In this document: positions 1-29,327 of the stretch, piece after piece
How the letters are laid out: each line of letters starts with the position of its first letter
Position numbering within the stretch: position 1 is the first letter of the stretch
NCBI GenBank assembly: GCA_032622095.1
Contig: CP136064.1
Coordinates: 181,630,011-181,694,010 of the forward strand
Length of the DNA stretch: 64,000 bases
Direction: 5' to 3'
Source: Siphonodentalium dalli
Lineage: Eukaryota > Mollusca > Scaphopoda > Gadilida > Siphonodentaliidae
The notes under the pieces: generated by a model
What the model was told of the DNA's origin: nothing
Seen by the model: only the letters and a program-made list of their open reading frames with translations
The model's database searches: none
Position numbers and translations under genes: made by a program

Positions 1-1290
1 AGACAATTCTGTAAAGGATTTGCGCCACACGCAGTAGAGATTTTGAGAAATTGGGTCAGGACGGGTCACGAAATAGAGACGGGACCCGTACAGAATTGCC
101 TACCCTGTCTGTGATATCGAAATCACGAAGAGTTATGCCGTGATACTTACTCCTCACCAATTTTAATGGCGTAATATGTGAATTGTCGGGGTCCGGACTC
201 TATTTCGTGACCCGTACTGACCAAATTTCTCAAAATCTGAACTGGTTGGGACGGAAATCCTGTACAGAATTGCCTTCCCTGTGTGTGATGTCGAAATCAC
301 GGAGAGTTAAGCCGTGATACTTACTCGTCACCAATTTTAATAGCGTAATATGTGAATTTTCCGGGTCTCGACTCTATTTCGTGACCCGTCCTGACCCAAG
401 TTCTCAACATCTGAACTGCGTGTGGCGGAAATCCTGTACAGAATTTCTTGCCCTGTCTGTGATGTCGAAATCACGAAGAGTTAGGCCGTGATACTTACTC
501 CTCACCAATTTTAATGGCGTAATATGTGCATTTTCGGGGTCCCGATTCTATTTATGGACCCGTTCTGACCCAATTTCTCAAAATCTGAACTGCGTGTGGC
601 GGAAATCCTGTACAGAATTGCCTACCCCTGTCTGTGATATCGAAATCACGAAGAGTTAGGCCGTGATACTTACTCGTCACCAATTTTAATGGCGTAATAT
701 GTGCATTTTCGAGGTCCCGACTTTATTTCGTGACCCGTTCTGACCCAATTTCTCAAAATCTGAACTGCGTGTGGCGGAAATCCTGTACAGAATTGCCTGC
801 CCCTGTCTGTGATATCGAAATCACGAAGAGTTAGGCCGTGATACTTACTCGTCACCAAGTTTAATGGCGTAATATGTGAATTTTCTGGGTCCCGACTCTA
901 TTTCGTGATCCGTCCTGACCCAATTTCTGAAAATCTCAACTGCGTGTGGCGGAAATCCTGTACAGAATTGCCTGCCCTGCCTGTGTTGTGGAAATCACGA
1001 AGAGCAAGGCCGTTACACTTACTCGTCACCACATTAAATGGCGTAGTATATGAATTTCCGGGGTCCTGACTCTATTTCGTGACCCGTCCTGACCCAATTT
1101 CTTAAAATCTCAACTGCGTGTGGCGGAAATCCTGTACAGAATTGCCTGCCCTGCCTGTGTTGTGGAAATCACGAAGAGCAAGGCCGTTATACTTACTCGT
1201 CACCACATTAAATGGCGTAATATGTGAATTTTCCGGGTCACGACATTAGTTCGTGAACCGGTCGGGCCACATTTCTCAAAACTGCACGTG
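1..1290. repeat. 174-bp tandem satellite, about seven units
   Basis: The anchor CAGAATTGCC recurs at 91, 265, 439 (variant), 613, 788, 963 and 1137, a spacing of 174-175 bp. Units differ by scattered substitutions. Positions 1-88 are the same unit in reverse complement, so the array switches orientation near position 88. The last unit decays around 1260-1290. Short open frames across it are chance products of the repeat. The array probably continues to the left of the window. Confidence 0.95.
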
Positions 1291-1437
1291 ATGGGAATAC
1301 TGTTTGGAATGTGACCATGCAGATAAAAGTGTTCCGTCCTCTTATACCTATACAAACTAAATTTCAAATGGATATCCACATTAATCACGGAATGCGCGTT
1401 CAATGTAAAGCACTAGTGCTTGAAGGTCAAGTGAAGT

Positions 1438-1512
1438 ATATTTATTAGATGTTATTTAACAAGTCAAATAATATTATTTGATTGACTTGTTAAATAACAT
1501 CAAATAAATATT
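1438..1512. repeat. Near-perfect palindrome
   Basis: Two arms of about 33 bp (core GATGTTATTTAACAAGTCAA and its complement) are separated by almost no loop. It could be a small foldback MITE or an insertion remnant. The rest of 1290-1980 shows no gene or recognisable repeat, only an AT-rich tract at 1695-1760. Confidence 0.8.
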
Positions 1513-1980
1513 CTTCATCTTATTCATAACTTTAAGGAGTCCTTCTGGCGAGAATATTATAGTCAATTTAAGGTCAAATCGCGCCTTTCGCCGGAAAGCA
1601 GATGGGAACAACCCGGACGAAGTGGGGCCCACCAGCCAGTGTAATAAAAAGCGAGACAGCTTGAAGAATGTATGTATAACACGAAAAACGGGAAAAAGCT
1701 AGTTTATATTATAATTATATTATAATTTATATTTATGGCTAATAATATTATCTCAGGCTTGGTGGCGTTACCTTTTCTTACTATGGTTTTCTTGGTGTAG
1801 CTAGTAAACGTGTTTCATTTCGGTTAACGGAAGTGCCGGTACATAATGGTGTATATAATTGGACCCATGCAGTAACAGGTCTACTGATCCCTTGGGCAAA
1901 CCATATCTCAGCTGGACAACATCCGAACAAGAACCATTTAATGAACACCTCACCCCGAGTCCGAGAATTCCAAAATTGTA

Positions 1981-4030
1981 CGTAACACGTTGAGTGCGGA
2001 ATCCTATAGTATATATAACATTCCAGGGTGCCAACTTTATATTATGTATTAAATAGGTAGATAGCACCATATATATATAGCCACCATCAAACCCCAAAAC
2101 TGGTCATGTATCAGCTTAGATAACATAAAAACATGGCATAATTTAAATGCACTACGATATAACTCGTAGTCGGCACAGAGTAATGCCATCTCATGGTATT
2201 TTGGCTGGGTGCCGACTACGAGTTAACTCGTATCCACACTTTACTACATTTTTCTCATGAGTAGGCTACTTCATCAGATGATCATGTTCGATATTGTAAA
2301 TAATAAACATGTGCTCATTTGACCTTTTGTACAGTCTGGAGTAAACTACATACCCACATATAAAAAATAGTGGGTCTGACGACCTTTCGTTCAGTTTTCA
2401 TTTCCCAAACCCGGGATTCCTTGTAATTACCGCCAATAAAAACTTAGCTCCAAGAAATGTGTGCCCCAATAAAAAACTAGTAACATGTCACGTGCTCTCG
2501 GTGTGGAAATTCCGAAGGTGTGGCTAAATGTTGTTAAAATAGTATCCATGACGTCATGTTATACCGGAAGAGAAATTCACAAATCGACAAATAAAGTAGA
2601 TTGTTGACGAGCGGTCGAAAGTTTAAAATATAGAATCACCGGAATTTGGATTTCAGGCAACTGTAATTAGGGTACAACTGGCCAATCTTTGGAGCTAATA
2701 ATACGGCTGTGTAAGGTCGGGAGGGTTTCGGTGGGGTTGGTGGTAGAATTGTGTTGCTCTACGCTCGTTTTGGCTGCGGTGGTACTACTGCCGGTACTGG
2801 GGAACTGATAGATGACATAGATCGTTTTGTTATGTCATTTAACTTTTTTTTAGTTCTGTAGTTGTTTTAGCAGATAGTCCCGACATTCATGTATTTTTGA
2901 GTTGTGGCCGTTGATTTGTGTTATTTTTTGACAACATGGGCGACAAATCGCCTGGCCAATCTAAAAAATAATTCGTTCCGAGTCCAAGAGATCCACAGCC
3001 ATTTTTTATAATTTCAAGAAGATCTGTGTCTTAGTTATTGTACAAATTATTTTGGATCCCGGAAGCTAGCTGTTTCCCGTTATTGTCAGTAAAACAACCG
3101 CCGAACGAAAAGTCACAAACCCTGCAACTATTAATTCCGATTCTTAGAATCGGCTTCACATGGTTGAAGCGGCCATGACGGTACTGGCACGTGACCATGT
3201 TTACGCCTGTCAATCAACTAATTTCAGATTTATATTTAGTGCGGTGTGACGTAATTTTGGGGAAGCCCACAACCGTTCAGAAATGAAAAGTTGATGGGAA
3301 TGCAATAGACTCAGTATCAGTATGAATCTGAGTGTATGTTTACATAGACTGCCTTTTGTAGTACCCTGCGCTAGTTCTGGCAACAATATAACTCGTTGTC
3401 ACAGCCAGGAAAGATCGTATCCCACATTCCAGGTTTACATTGGTGGCGCTGGGTGCCGACTACGAGTTGTCTCGCACCTACATTTACATATACAATCTTA
3501 CATGTGTGATCGCGTGCTACCTCAAAATTGATGTCTGCTCAAATACACGAACTAACTCGTTATTCTGGAGTGCAGAATGTTAGGGGCTTTTGTGGATCTT
3601 ATCATATAATGCCAATTCAGACGGCACAATGGAGTTAGGGGCCAATTATGCGTCAGTATAACCATACTTTCGGCCCAAATTAGGTTCCTTTATTACACAG
3701 ATGCAGTGCCACCACTCACATCACACATATATACTATGATTTGAGCTTCCTAAGATGGTTGAAATCATTATTACGTGGGGAACTCAATTTCTTAAATTTC
3801 TACAGCAGAATATATAGACCCCACTTAAAGTACGAGATAGCTTTAAACATATCAATCATATATGAGTACAATTTGAAGATTCTCTAGGATATTCTAGGAT
3901 TCCAAGAGCACCATGGTGCCACGAAAAATCAACGTGGGAAATTCTTACAAGACAAGACAACTTGTGGCACCCTGGAATATAGTGTAGTACGAGATAACTC
4001 GTAGTCGGCACTCAACGTGTTCAGTAATAT
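1981..4030. mobile_element. Degenerate DNA-transposon-like block with subterminal inverted repeats
   Basis: Sequence at about 1984-2035 (AACACGTTGAGTGC ... CCAGGGTGCC) recurs in reverse complement at about 3966-4025. A second motif, GTGCCGACTACGAGTT, occurs at 2210 and 3450 and inverted at 2163 and 3995. The block contains a minus-strand coding remnant (3031-3213) that resembles one in the element at 44231-46645. No intact transposase and no clear target duplication are visible. It may be several small elements rather than one. Confidence 0.45.
3031..3213 (-). pseudogene. Remnant of a TE-encoded Cys-x2-Cys peptide
   Basis: The frame contains CRVCDFSFGG followed by a polar stretch. A similar frame with CRVCDYSFSG lies at 45976-46242 on the same strand. 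Both are followed at the DNA level by closely similar sequence (GACGTNATTTTGGGGAAGCCC at about 3248 and 46235). Two diverged copies of one reading frame in two separate repeat blocks suggest a transposon-borne zinc-finger-like domain, now broken. The protein family was not recognised. Confidence 0.4.
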
Positions 4031-4857
4031 TATTTAGCGGTAAAAATATCATCTGGTAGGGGCCTATCCGTTTTGTTGGTGAATAATTGGGATCCAACTT
4101 TTGCTATCTATCCGACAACACATAAACTGATGACGTTGTATGCGATCTAAATCAAAACAAAACAACAGCTGACCGTGTAATCAGCTGACGCAAATTACGC
4201 ATTTATAACTGCTCAATTGTGTGTCTTATGCGACTGATTCATGCTTCATTCTGAACTGAACAGATTCAGGTAGCTTTTATTAATCTAGTTCCAACTGTTA
4301 ACCGTCGTGATTTGATTCGATTGAACTCAAAATGTAGAATCTAAAATGTAAACAAAGCAGTTAAAAATAAAGTAAATCAAAATGAAAATCTAAAAAAATG
4401 CGACCGTAAACCAGGTCAGACACATCCTTAATTCCATAGTGGTATTCCATATAAGTGGTATATGACCATTACCGTTTTTGTGAATTTGATAAAAAAAAAG
4501 AATATTCCAAAATCATATTTCACACTAAATGGATCTAATTTCACACTAAATTATTCAAAATCAGTCATTCACTGATTCAGTGTCGCACTAAAATTCTAAA
4601 TTGACTAATTCGGTATCGTACATATATTTTGTTGAGGAGAATGATTAATCATGACGGCACACAATAAGCAACTCAATTATCATTCAATTACCGTACCTTT
4701 CTCATATTTAAATTCAGTACTATTTTTCCCTCAGCTTTTAAGTTTTAATTCATGCACTTTAAATTCGCGCACCTATCTGAGCGGATAGTTTTTATACGAC
4801 TTATTGAAAAAAGGTCGTTTATACGCCATTTTTGAAAAAAAGGTCGTATTATGTTAT

Positions 4858-5700
4858 CAGTCCGCCCGTCTGTCTGTCCATCTGTCCGTCCGTCCGTTAA
4901 CATTTTTGGTTTCCGATTGATAACTCCAGTTTGGATTATTTGATCTAAACCAAAGTTGGTATGCGTATTTCCCAGCTAAAGATACAGGCCAAGTTCGAAT
5001 ATGGGTTCCGTCCAATTATTTTTACATGAGTTACTGCCCTTTTTCGACTTAGAATTTGACCATCTGTTAACATTTTTGGTTTCCAACCGATAACTCCAGT
5101 TTGGATTACCGGGTATTTGATCTGAACCAAAGTTGGTATGTGTATTTCCCAGCTAAAGATACAGGCCAAGTCCGAGGTTTCCGGATGATAACTTTAGTTA
5201 GAGTGAACCAAATTAAATTAAATTAGGTACGTGGGTTTACTAGCAGAAAAGACAGGTCAAGTTCGAATTCTGGTCCCGTCCGCCAATTTTCACCAGAGTT
5301 ATGCCCCTTTTTCGACTTAGAATTTTACCGTCTGTTAACATTTTTGGTTTCTGACCGATAACTCCAGTTTGGATTATTTGATCTGAACCAAAGTTGGTAT
5401 GTGTCTTTCTCCCAGCAAAACACAGGTCAAGTTCGAATTCGGGATTTTATGCGCAAACAACGGTCGTATCAAGCCCACGCTTAGAGGCGGACATGAGGTC
5501 TACCGACCTTTTATTCAACTTAGAATTTGACCAATTTCATATCTTTTTGTTTTCCGACCGATAACTCAAGTTTTGATCATTTGAGCTGAACCAAAGCTGG
5601 TATGTGTATTTTCCAGCTAAAACTACAGGCCAAGTTTGAATATAGGTTCTGTCTAATTATTTTTACATGAGTTATGGTTATTTTTCGACTTAGAATTTGA
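4858..5700 (+). repeat. Microsatellite-headed tandem array
   Basis: A GTCC/GTCT-rich header (about 4858-4897) is followed by four degenerate units of about 170-200 bp. Each contains the motifs AACATTTTTGGTTTCC, GATAACTCCAGTTTGGATT and TTCGACTTAGAATTTGACC. The shortened counterpart in the duplicated copy is at 8455-8705. The same header-plus-array design recurs through the window with different unit sequences. Confidence 0.85.
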
Positions 5701-6232
5701 CCGCATTTTGACATTGAAATTAGGGGTATATCAGATTTTCTTCAAATGTAAGCTCAAAGTATTATCTTATTTTGCGATAGTACAATTCAAAATGGCTCAA
5801 GGGCATATTTTGCTACGCCCTAGCGATGCTCTTGTTAATTCACGCACTTTAAATTCGCGCACCTACCTGCGCGAATTCAATACTGACAAAAAATTTTGGG
5901 AAAATTACTGGTGGGTATCGTTCATCGTCGATTTGACAATAGCCACCAACAATTCCGATATTTTTCACTATCAATTTTGTGAACAATATATATTTCTCCT
6001 TCAAAAAAATCTGGTTTCAACTTTTTCTACATTGGGTAGGTGTATCTCAAAAATAGAGCTCTTTTTTCGATTTGGTCGCTGCACTATGAACTACTTGGTC
6101 ACTGAGTATTTAATAAAGAAAAGATAAAAATAACTGAGAGAATAAAATCAAGTAATGAAGGGGTTAACTGTTAACACAATTTTTTACAAACCCAGGTATG
6201 ATAGAGAATTGCCGCTGCCAATGAATCTTTGA

Positions 6233-23139
<16,907 letters not shown>

Positions 23140-24285
23140 CGATAGCTTCTTTTTAGTTCTTTTCAGCATTTTTATCTCAAGGATATTTTTGTATCTTTTG
23201 CATATGTTTTTAAAATCCTGTCATTGTAATTTATTCACATCATATCAATGTTCAATTCATTTTGCTTGATGGTATGTTGTGAGCCTCCATTGTTTGAAAA
23301 TAATAATATTCCAAAACTCAAATTATTGGTGTTTTGTTTGCCCTGGTAAAATCATGATGTGTTCATGGAGAGTGTCAAACAAGTCTTTCTATTCTAAAGT
23401 AGTGTTCAGATAAATCTAATACATTCAAAAAATCCTTTGCCTGCATTAAACCATTCACATGGGTGCATACCGGTACATTGCATTAAACATATTGCTTCGA
23501 ATTAATATTTGCAATAATAAGGTTTGATATTGGAATAAATGAAAATGATGCACGTCATATAAGTTGTATGTTATACCATATGTTGCATTGAAAATAGAAT
23601 CTCTCCATTATGTAGGATACAACTTACAGATGCATCACAGCGGTTATTATCTGTAATCCAATTTCCACGCAATGTACGCGTCTGAACACTCCTTTAATTA
23701 AAAGACCAAATGGTCTGCTCTCCATCAGCTTCTGTAAAAGTGAAACAATTGCAATGCCAAGCATGGAATATGCCCAACCTCTTAGGACAGTGTTCAAATG
23801 GCCAAGTGGTATCCGTTATCTGTATATTGGACTGGTCTGTTTTCTACCTGATATATGCTTGCAATGTGTTGGGTCACATTACGCAGCTTTCAATGTGTTG
23901 GATATTAGATTAGATGCAATACAATCCATCTGCTATAAAATTTTTTTTATAGATTACTTAACATGTGAAATGCTTACTTATGAACCTGCATTCCAGCATA
24001 TATATTGCAATGGACACAGCACGTCATTTTGAATGCCTGCTTGATATTGCAATTTCCAACATACAGTACCAGACAAGGGCCATATGTCTGGTCATCATAT
24101 GTGGACAAATCAGCCTATGGACATCCTTCTCCAATTTAGTTTTATTTATCTTAGCTAAAGGCCCTTATATTTTTGCAGTGTGGTTATGGTATGGATAGGG
24201 TATTCATGGGCTTGAAAGGTACCCGGGGTGCGACACCCTTATCAGGCGTTTGGGTATGCAATGCTTTAGCTATAATAGCAACAGA
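23140..24285 (+). other. MOSPD 3' UTR and intergenic sequence
   Basis: This holds the 3' UTR and AT-rich unique sequence. Short open frames between 23710 and 24198 show no domain. No repeats of the window's families are evident. Confidence 0.5.
23534..23539 (+). terminator. Candidate poly(A) signal of MOSPD gene
   Basis: AATAAA lies 395 bases after the stop codon, a plausible 3' UTR length. Transcript ends were not available, so this is only the first good match. Confidence 0.45.
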
Positions 24286-24610
24286 TTCCCCCCCCCCCCC
24301 AAGTCAAAACAAGGACCATAGCTCAGGTAAGTATCCGTGTGGACATAACTAGCTATAATATTGATACACCCACCCCCAAGAGGAGATAACCTGACCTGCT
24401 CCAGTTAATAAACATTAATGTAGCTGTTAAAGATTATGGCGTTAAAAGGACTCAAGGCATTTAAAATGGGTTTATATATGTGAAATAACATAAATGTTAT
24501 AAAAGTCTGTAAAACAACTAACATCAACAAATACATCTAAATTAATCACTGTAGCTCAACTTGAGAAGGCGTTAATTATACCCCCCCCCCCCACAACGCA
24601 CAATGAAGGG
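24286..24610. repeat. Poly-C tracts and array header
   Basis: Homopolymer C runs of about 11-12 bases lie near 24290 and 24580. The second leads into GGGGGGTATACTGGAATC, the header also seen inverted at about 30870-30920. Confidence 0.6.
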
Positions 24611-24689
24611 GGGTATACTGGAATCAGCTTTGTCCGGAGTTTTTCTCAGTCGTTTTTTGTGAAACTTTATGACGTCAGTCGATCTATAG

Positions 24690-25340
24690 AAATGACCCTC
24701 GTCCGTCCGTCCGTGCGTCCGTGCGTCCGTGCGTCCGTGCGTCCGTGCGTCCGTGTGTCCGTGCGTCCGAGATTGGGTACCTTCATGGTGTAATCAACTC
24801 CTCCTACAGTTTTAAACGTAGAGATTTGAAACTCTGGGATATTGTTCCTAACATGTTGGTGATTTGCAACATCTATAAAGCTAATCAAAAATATAATTTT
24901 TTCCATATTTTTGGGGGGGTTTTCGACTTAGAAAATTTGGAACATTTTTGCCTTTTGGATGAGATTGGGTACCTTCATGGTGTAATCAACTCCTCCTACA
25001 GTTTTAAATGTAGAGATTTGAAACTCTGGGATATTGTTCCTAACATGTTGGTGATTTGCAACATCTATATAGCTAATCAAAAATATCATTTTTTCCATAT
25101 TTTTGGGGGGTTTTCGACTTAGAAAATTTTGAACATTTTTGCCTTTTGGATGAGATTGGGTACCTTCATGGTGTAATCAACTCCTCCTACAGTTTTAAAT
25201 GTAGAGATTTGAAACTCTGGGATATTGTTCCTAACATGTTGGTGATTTGCAACATCTATATAGCTAATACAAAAATATCACTTTTTTCGTGTTTGCATGC
25301 ATTTGTTCATCGGGTTGTTTTGTCCAAGAAATTTTGCGGT
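24690..25340 (+). repeat. GTCCGTGC microsatellite and 191-bp array
   Basis: About 70 bp of GTCC/GTGC repeats is followed by three units beginning GAGATTGGGTACCTTCATGG at 24769, 24961 and 25152 (spacing 191-192 bp). Units are nearly identical. The open frame of 133 codons through it is a product of the repeat. Confidence 0.9.
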
Positions 25341-25577
25341 GGTTTGCAACATCTATATACTGTATAACATTGTTGCAAATAGTATCCTACAAACAAATCC
25401 AATCATGAAGTTTACCACTCGAGTCGGGGGACATGTGGTCTGCGACCTTTTATTCAACTTACTTTTATTCATACATTTTTAGGTCAATGTTTTTGAAACT
25501 TGGCAGATATTTAGTACAATGGGAACCTGTGCACCTGCGATTGTCCGAGCTTTTATTCCTACATTTTTCAGTCAATA

Positions 25578-25607
25578 GGTTTAGGATTAGGGTTAGGGCT
25601 TAGGGTT
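25578..25607 (+). repeat. Short telomere-like TTAGGG run
   Basis: TTTAGGATTAGGGTTAGGG followed by CTTAGGG gives two exact and two near copies of the metazoan telomere unit. It is too short to be an active telomere. Confidence 0.6.
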
Positions 25608-25744
25608 GTGCACCTGCAATGGGAATCTGTTATTTTATTGTTTTAATTAAATGTTTACTGAAGCATCTTAGTGTTTTAAAAACACAGGGGTATCCTTAAT
25701 CCCATTGGGACAGTCACACCTCTAGTTTTATACTCAGCAGCCAA

Positions 25745-25930
25745 TAGAATGATAAAAAAGAAGGGAAGTCAGAAAGTTCCAGTGAAGGGATTGTATTTTG
25801 AAGATGGCTGCTGGTGGCCATGTTTTTCCCATCTAGAGGTCACCAAGAAGATCCATTTGAAATTTGGTGTTGAGGGATGTGGTTTGTTGGGTGTGACAAG
25901 GCAAAGGAAATTGTTGACACACAGACGACA
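25745..25930 (-). repeat. Single family G unit
   Basis: AAGATGGCTGCTGGTGGCCA, CATCTAGAGGTCACC and GAAATTTGGTGTTGAG-like text match one inverted unit of the GCCATCTTGG family, ending in the ATTGTTGACACACAGACGAC header. The 98-codon frame here is repeat-derived. Confidence 0.65.
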
Positions 25931-26148
25931 ACTTGACGAACCTGATGTTGTTCTTATATTCATTATTAATAACTCTCCAATAACTAGATTTCATTGTTAT
26001 CCAAACTTTACTGTTACAGTGGCATTAGCAATCAAAGACCAATAAGATACCGCACTTAATGGTAAACTTTGGAAAAGTTCAAAGCATTGAAAAATATTCT
26101 GAAAACCTTAAACTTAAGACTTAAATATTGAACATACTACATGATTAA

Positions 26149-26605
26149 AGGTACTCAATCCGAAAAGAGGGTCCCCATCTCAACAGATTCCAACAACAAC
26201 AATCCGATCAGAGGGTCCTATATTACTATTTCTTTGGCTTTGGGGGTAAAAAATATTTGATTCGAGTCGAGGAACCCATCAAACAAAGCTCAGAGTTATT
26301 AGATATTGATTTTTGAAATTTGTTATTTGCTCGAGATGAGTACTAATAATTGCCGTCATTTCGTAACCTGCTCGAGACGTGTACACCAAAACACTATTCA
26401 AACATACAAGGATGGATAACTCTAAAATCAAGTGGTAATAATAACGCAATTTTGACTGTTTTCTGGGCCAGAAAGTATTCCCGATAATGAAAAATAATAG
26501 ATTTCTAAAATCGATATCTAACAAATCTGAGCTTTGATGGGCGACTTCCTCGACTCGAATCAAATATTTTTGACCCCCGAAGCCATTGAAATAGTAATTG
26601 AGAGG
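26149..26605. mobile_element. TTAA foldback element, family R, copy 2 (right end lost)
   Basis: It starts with AGGTACTCAATCCG after TTAA. Arms contain ATTACTATTTCTTTGGC and TTTGATTCGAGTCGAGGAAC. The right arm stops at GAGGAGTTTTATCGG, where the intact copy at 31496 continues to its end. A piece of the CCCTTTCATGAC MITE family follows directly. Confidence 0.75.
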
Positions 26606-26614
26606 AGTTTTATC

Positions 26615-26803
26615 GGATATATAGGTGAGTCTCCCATATATAAGAGAATACATTGGCCCAATAATATCTACCTGGACAGTGTAAAGCCAGTGCATTCTCT
26701 TATAGATTGCAAGGCTCCCTATAGGAGATTCACATGAAAAAGAGAATGCACTGGCAGAGAATCTTTTAATGGCTGCACTACCGTAGCTCCAAAAGTGAAA
26801 GGG
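26615..26803. mobile_element. Truncated TTAA MITE (CCCTTTCATGAC family), copy 2
   Basis: GTGAGTCTCCCATATATAAG and later TAAAGCCAGTGCATTCTCTT match the interiors at 20560 and 50220. The right end CACTTTTGGAGC-complement plus AAAGGG is followed by TTAA (26804-26807). The left end is missing. Confidence 0.65.
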
Positions 26804-26809
26804 TTAAGG

Positions 26810-27230
26810 GTGTGCATATTGTTTTGAACTAGAGCAGTTTACAGTAAATGTGCCTGGGACTGAACGAAACCTGTAGCATGTGGATATCCTTCCTCCCATG
26901 TATTGTGGTTCATGAATATATTAAGATGTTCACATCCGATCTGAGATGACAGATATAAAGGGATGGACATATTTTGCACCCTATGTGCCACAATTTCAGA
27001 AGAAATGAACGGACAATGGCAAAACATGTAATAACTTATATGGAGATAATGTTCCCTTCATGCTACCCTCATGAGCATATTAAAGATCATCCAAACAGAC
27101 AGACAATAACGGAGACACAGAGTTCCAAAGTTGCCAGATGCATTTTCACTTTTAAAAGTCTTAGGGCATTAAAGGTACTCAATCTGATTTGATGGTCCCC
27201 ATATCACATTCCAACAACAATATTTTTATC
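26810..27230. other. Unique intergenic sequence with a family R fragment
   Basis: No gene is seen. 27170-27230 is a short end fragment of the TTAA foldback family R (AAAGGTACTCAATCTGATTT). Confidence 0.5.
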
Positions 27231-27990
27231 TCAACTGTATTTGTAAAGTTTGAGCTATTCCCATGGCTTGGTATCCGATGAAATTTGTCATGGCTGTTGA
27301 CATTGAAATGTAGATGGGAATGAGTCATTTTGGGGTCATTTGACAAAAAAAACATGGTCGTCAGTGGCCATCTTTAATTTAAAAATTCAATCCGTTATTG
27401 ACATGCAGATGGGAACGAATCATTTTGGGGTAATTCAGCCATAAAACATGGCCACTGGCAGCCATCTTGGGTTTTACTCTTTCCATGACTAAATCCTTTG
27501 GCACAGGCTACAGGTCGTACCTTTAATCAGATCAACATGAAATTTGTTATGGATGTTGACATGTAGATGGGAACGAGTCAATTTGGGCATAAAACATGAC
27601 CAACAGTGGCCATCTTGTTTGACTCTGCATGACCAAATCCTTTGATACACCGGGTGTATTACACCCTACAGATGACACTACTTGTCCGATCACTAAACTT
27701 CACATGGATCTTCGGGATGACCACAAGATGGAGTAATATAATTTTTTCCAAATTTCATTATTGATCTACTAGATAGGAGCTATCAAATGTTTTTGAATTT
27801 CATTGGAAAACATGGAGCCAGTGAGTGGCCATCTTGGAATTGGATTTAACTTTATATATATATATACAAATCTCTTCATATTGATATCTAGTATTAGTTA
27901 TACATTTCAACTTTCCACATTCCTAATCGCTCCATTGACTAACACATGAAATTATCCCCTATTATGAGCGTACAGTGACACTTTCATTTT
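27230..27990 (+). repeat. Family G array
   Basis: The header TGTAAAGTTTGAGCTATTCC is followed by about four degenerate units with GCCATCTTG, GTAGATGGGAACGA and CACCCTACAG. It ends with the common footer TTTCAACTTTCCACATTCC. A TATATATA tract lies at about 27855, at the position where the family G array at 14478 is interrupted. Confidence 0.75.
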
Positions 27991-28259
27991 AAATGCCGCT
28001 TCAGTTAACAGAATCGCTTCAGTTGACAGAATCGATTAATTGCCCAAAAATACAGTCAACTATAGTACCGTATAAAATTGCTGAAAATGTGTTATTGATC
28101 AACTTTTTGTTTGAAATTTGGCTGGTTTGTCAAATATCTTAAGACCCAAAGCCACTTGATTTTAGAGTTATCCTTTTTGATTTTAGTGTTATCCATCTTC
28201 ATCCACAATTTTGTCCGAGACTGTCAGCTTGACAAATATTTGCCAGGCCGCCAAAATTA

Positions 28260-28940
28260 CATATATTGGAAAATAAATTTTTTAAATTGATACCTGATCA
28301 CTCTGAACTTTGATGGGTGGGTATCCTGGACTCGAATCAAATATTTGTTATGCCCGAATCCAAAGAAATAGTAATTTGGGAGCATTAATTTGGATTATGC
28401 ATCTTTAACTGAGCAACAAAAATCTCTGAAACCCTTCCCACAGTGCTTCATGAGCATACCCCAAGATTACTCAAGTCTGACTGAAATAGAGATTCAAAGT
28501 CGTTATGGATGGAAGGAACCAACTTCTGTATTCCCTGCCAAATTGTTTTTGTGTGGGATAAATAGGGAATCTGAATGCAAAAACAAATTATGCACCATAT
28601 AACTTTTATTATATGTCAAGTTGAAAGAATAATAATGTATTCGCTCACAAATTACAATAATTAACTTACAGAATCATGTGGAGTAGTAAAGATTAGTATA
28701 TCTTCATCTTCCAAAAGCTTACTTGAAATAGATCATGCATGGTAACATGGCCACAGATAAGTAGATCTATGTAGTAAATAGTATTTTCATATCAAAAAGA
28801 TTTACTCACATTAAAGATTACAGGCAGTTTAGTGGGTCATCAGCTGAGTTTGGAGTGATATCAGCTGAGGTCGATAATAGGTCGCTCAAGGCAAAAATGT
28901 TATATTTAATGAATAAAACTGTATATAGCATCTAAAAAAT
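28260..28940. other. Family R half-copy and unique sequence
   Basis: 28275-28400 matches one arm of the TTAA foldback family (CTCGAATCAAATATTTGTTA and CCAAAGAAATAGTAATTTGG). A 70-codon frame at 28390-28602 shows no recognisable domain and is not called. Confidence 0.5.
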
Positions 28941-29320
28941 GGTCTATCTCGTCTTGTAACAAGTTTTATATAGTTGCCTGGGTATAAAATAATAAATATC
29001 GAAGACCCCTATCTGGAAATGCTTCTATCAATTATTATTGATTTTATTTCAAATTTTCGGGTATTATATACAATGAATTTGGGACATTTTACGGCTCGTG
29101 TTCATTCGGAACATAGCATGCAGGATAACTCTATCTTAAAAGTCTAAGAATAGAAATGAAAAATTGTCCCAATTGATTGACTATAGCATTAAATAACAAG
29201 ATATTGATATAAAATAAATATTAATTGTTAGAAGAGTTTCCGGACAGATGGCTTCGACTCATTTTTATTATTTTATACCCTGGAAACTATATAAAACGTA
29301 TTTAGGAAGAGATAGATCTT
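28941..29320. mobile_element. Foldback element with GGTCTATCTC ends, copy 1
   Basis: GGTCTATCTCGTCTTGTAAC...TTTTATATAGTT at the left pairs with AACTATATAAAACG...GAGATAGATC at the right, arms about 80 bp. A relative at about 60285-61600 is split by a family G array. Confidence 0.75.
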
Positions 29321-29327
29321 TAAAATT

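Noticed and set aside
670-1403. Open frames on the minus strand in the satellite
   Set aside because: They follow the 174-bp repeat and differ only by satellite variation; no coding signal.
5708-6127. 139-codon plus-strand frame just upstream of MOSPD exon 1
   Set aside because: Not in continuity with the MOSPD frame and without a known domain; probably upstream repeat or intron sequence.
24286-24600. Poly-C runs as possible i-motif or G-quadruplex regulators
   Set aside because: Single homopolymer runs without the four-block pattern; simple slippage is sufficient.
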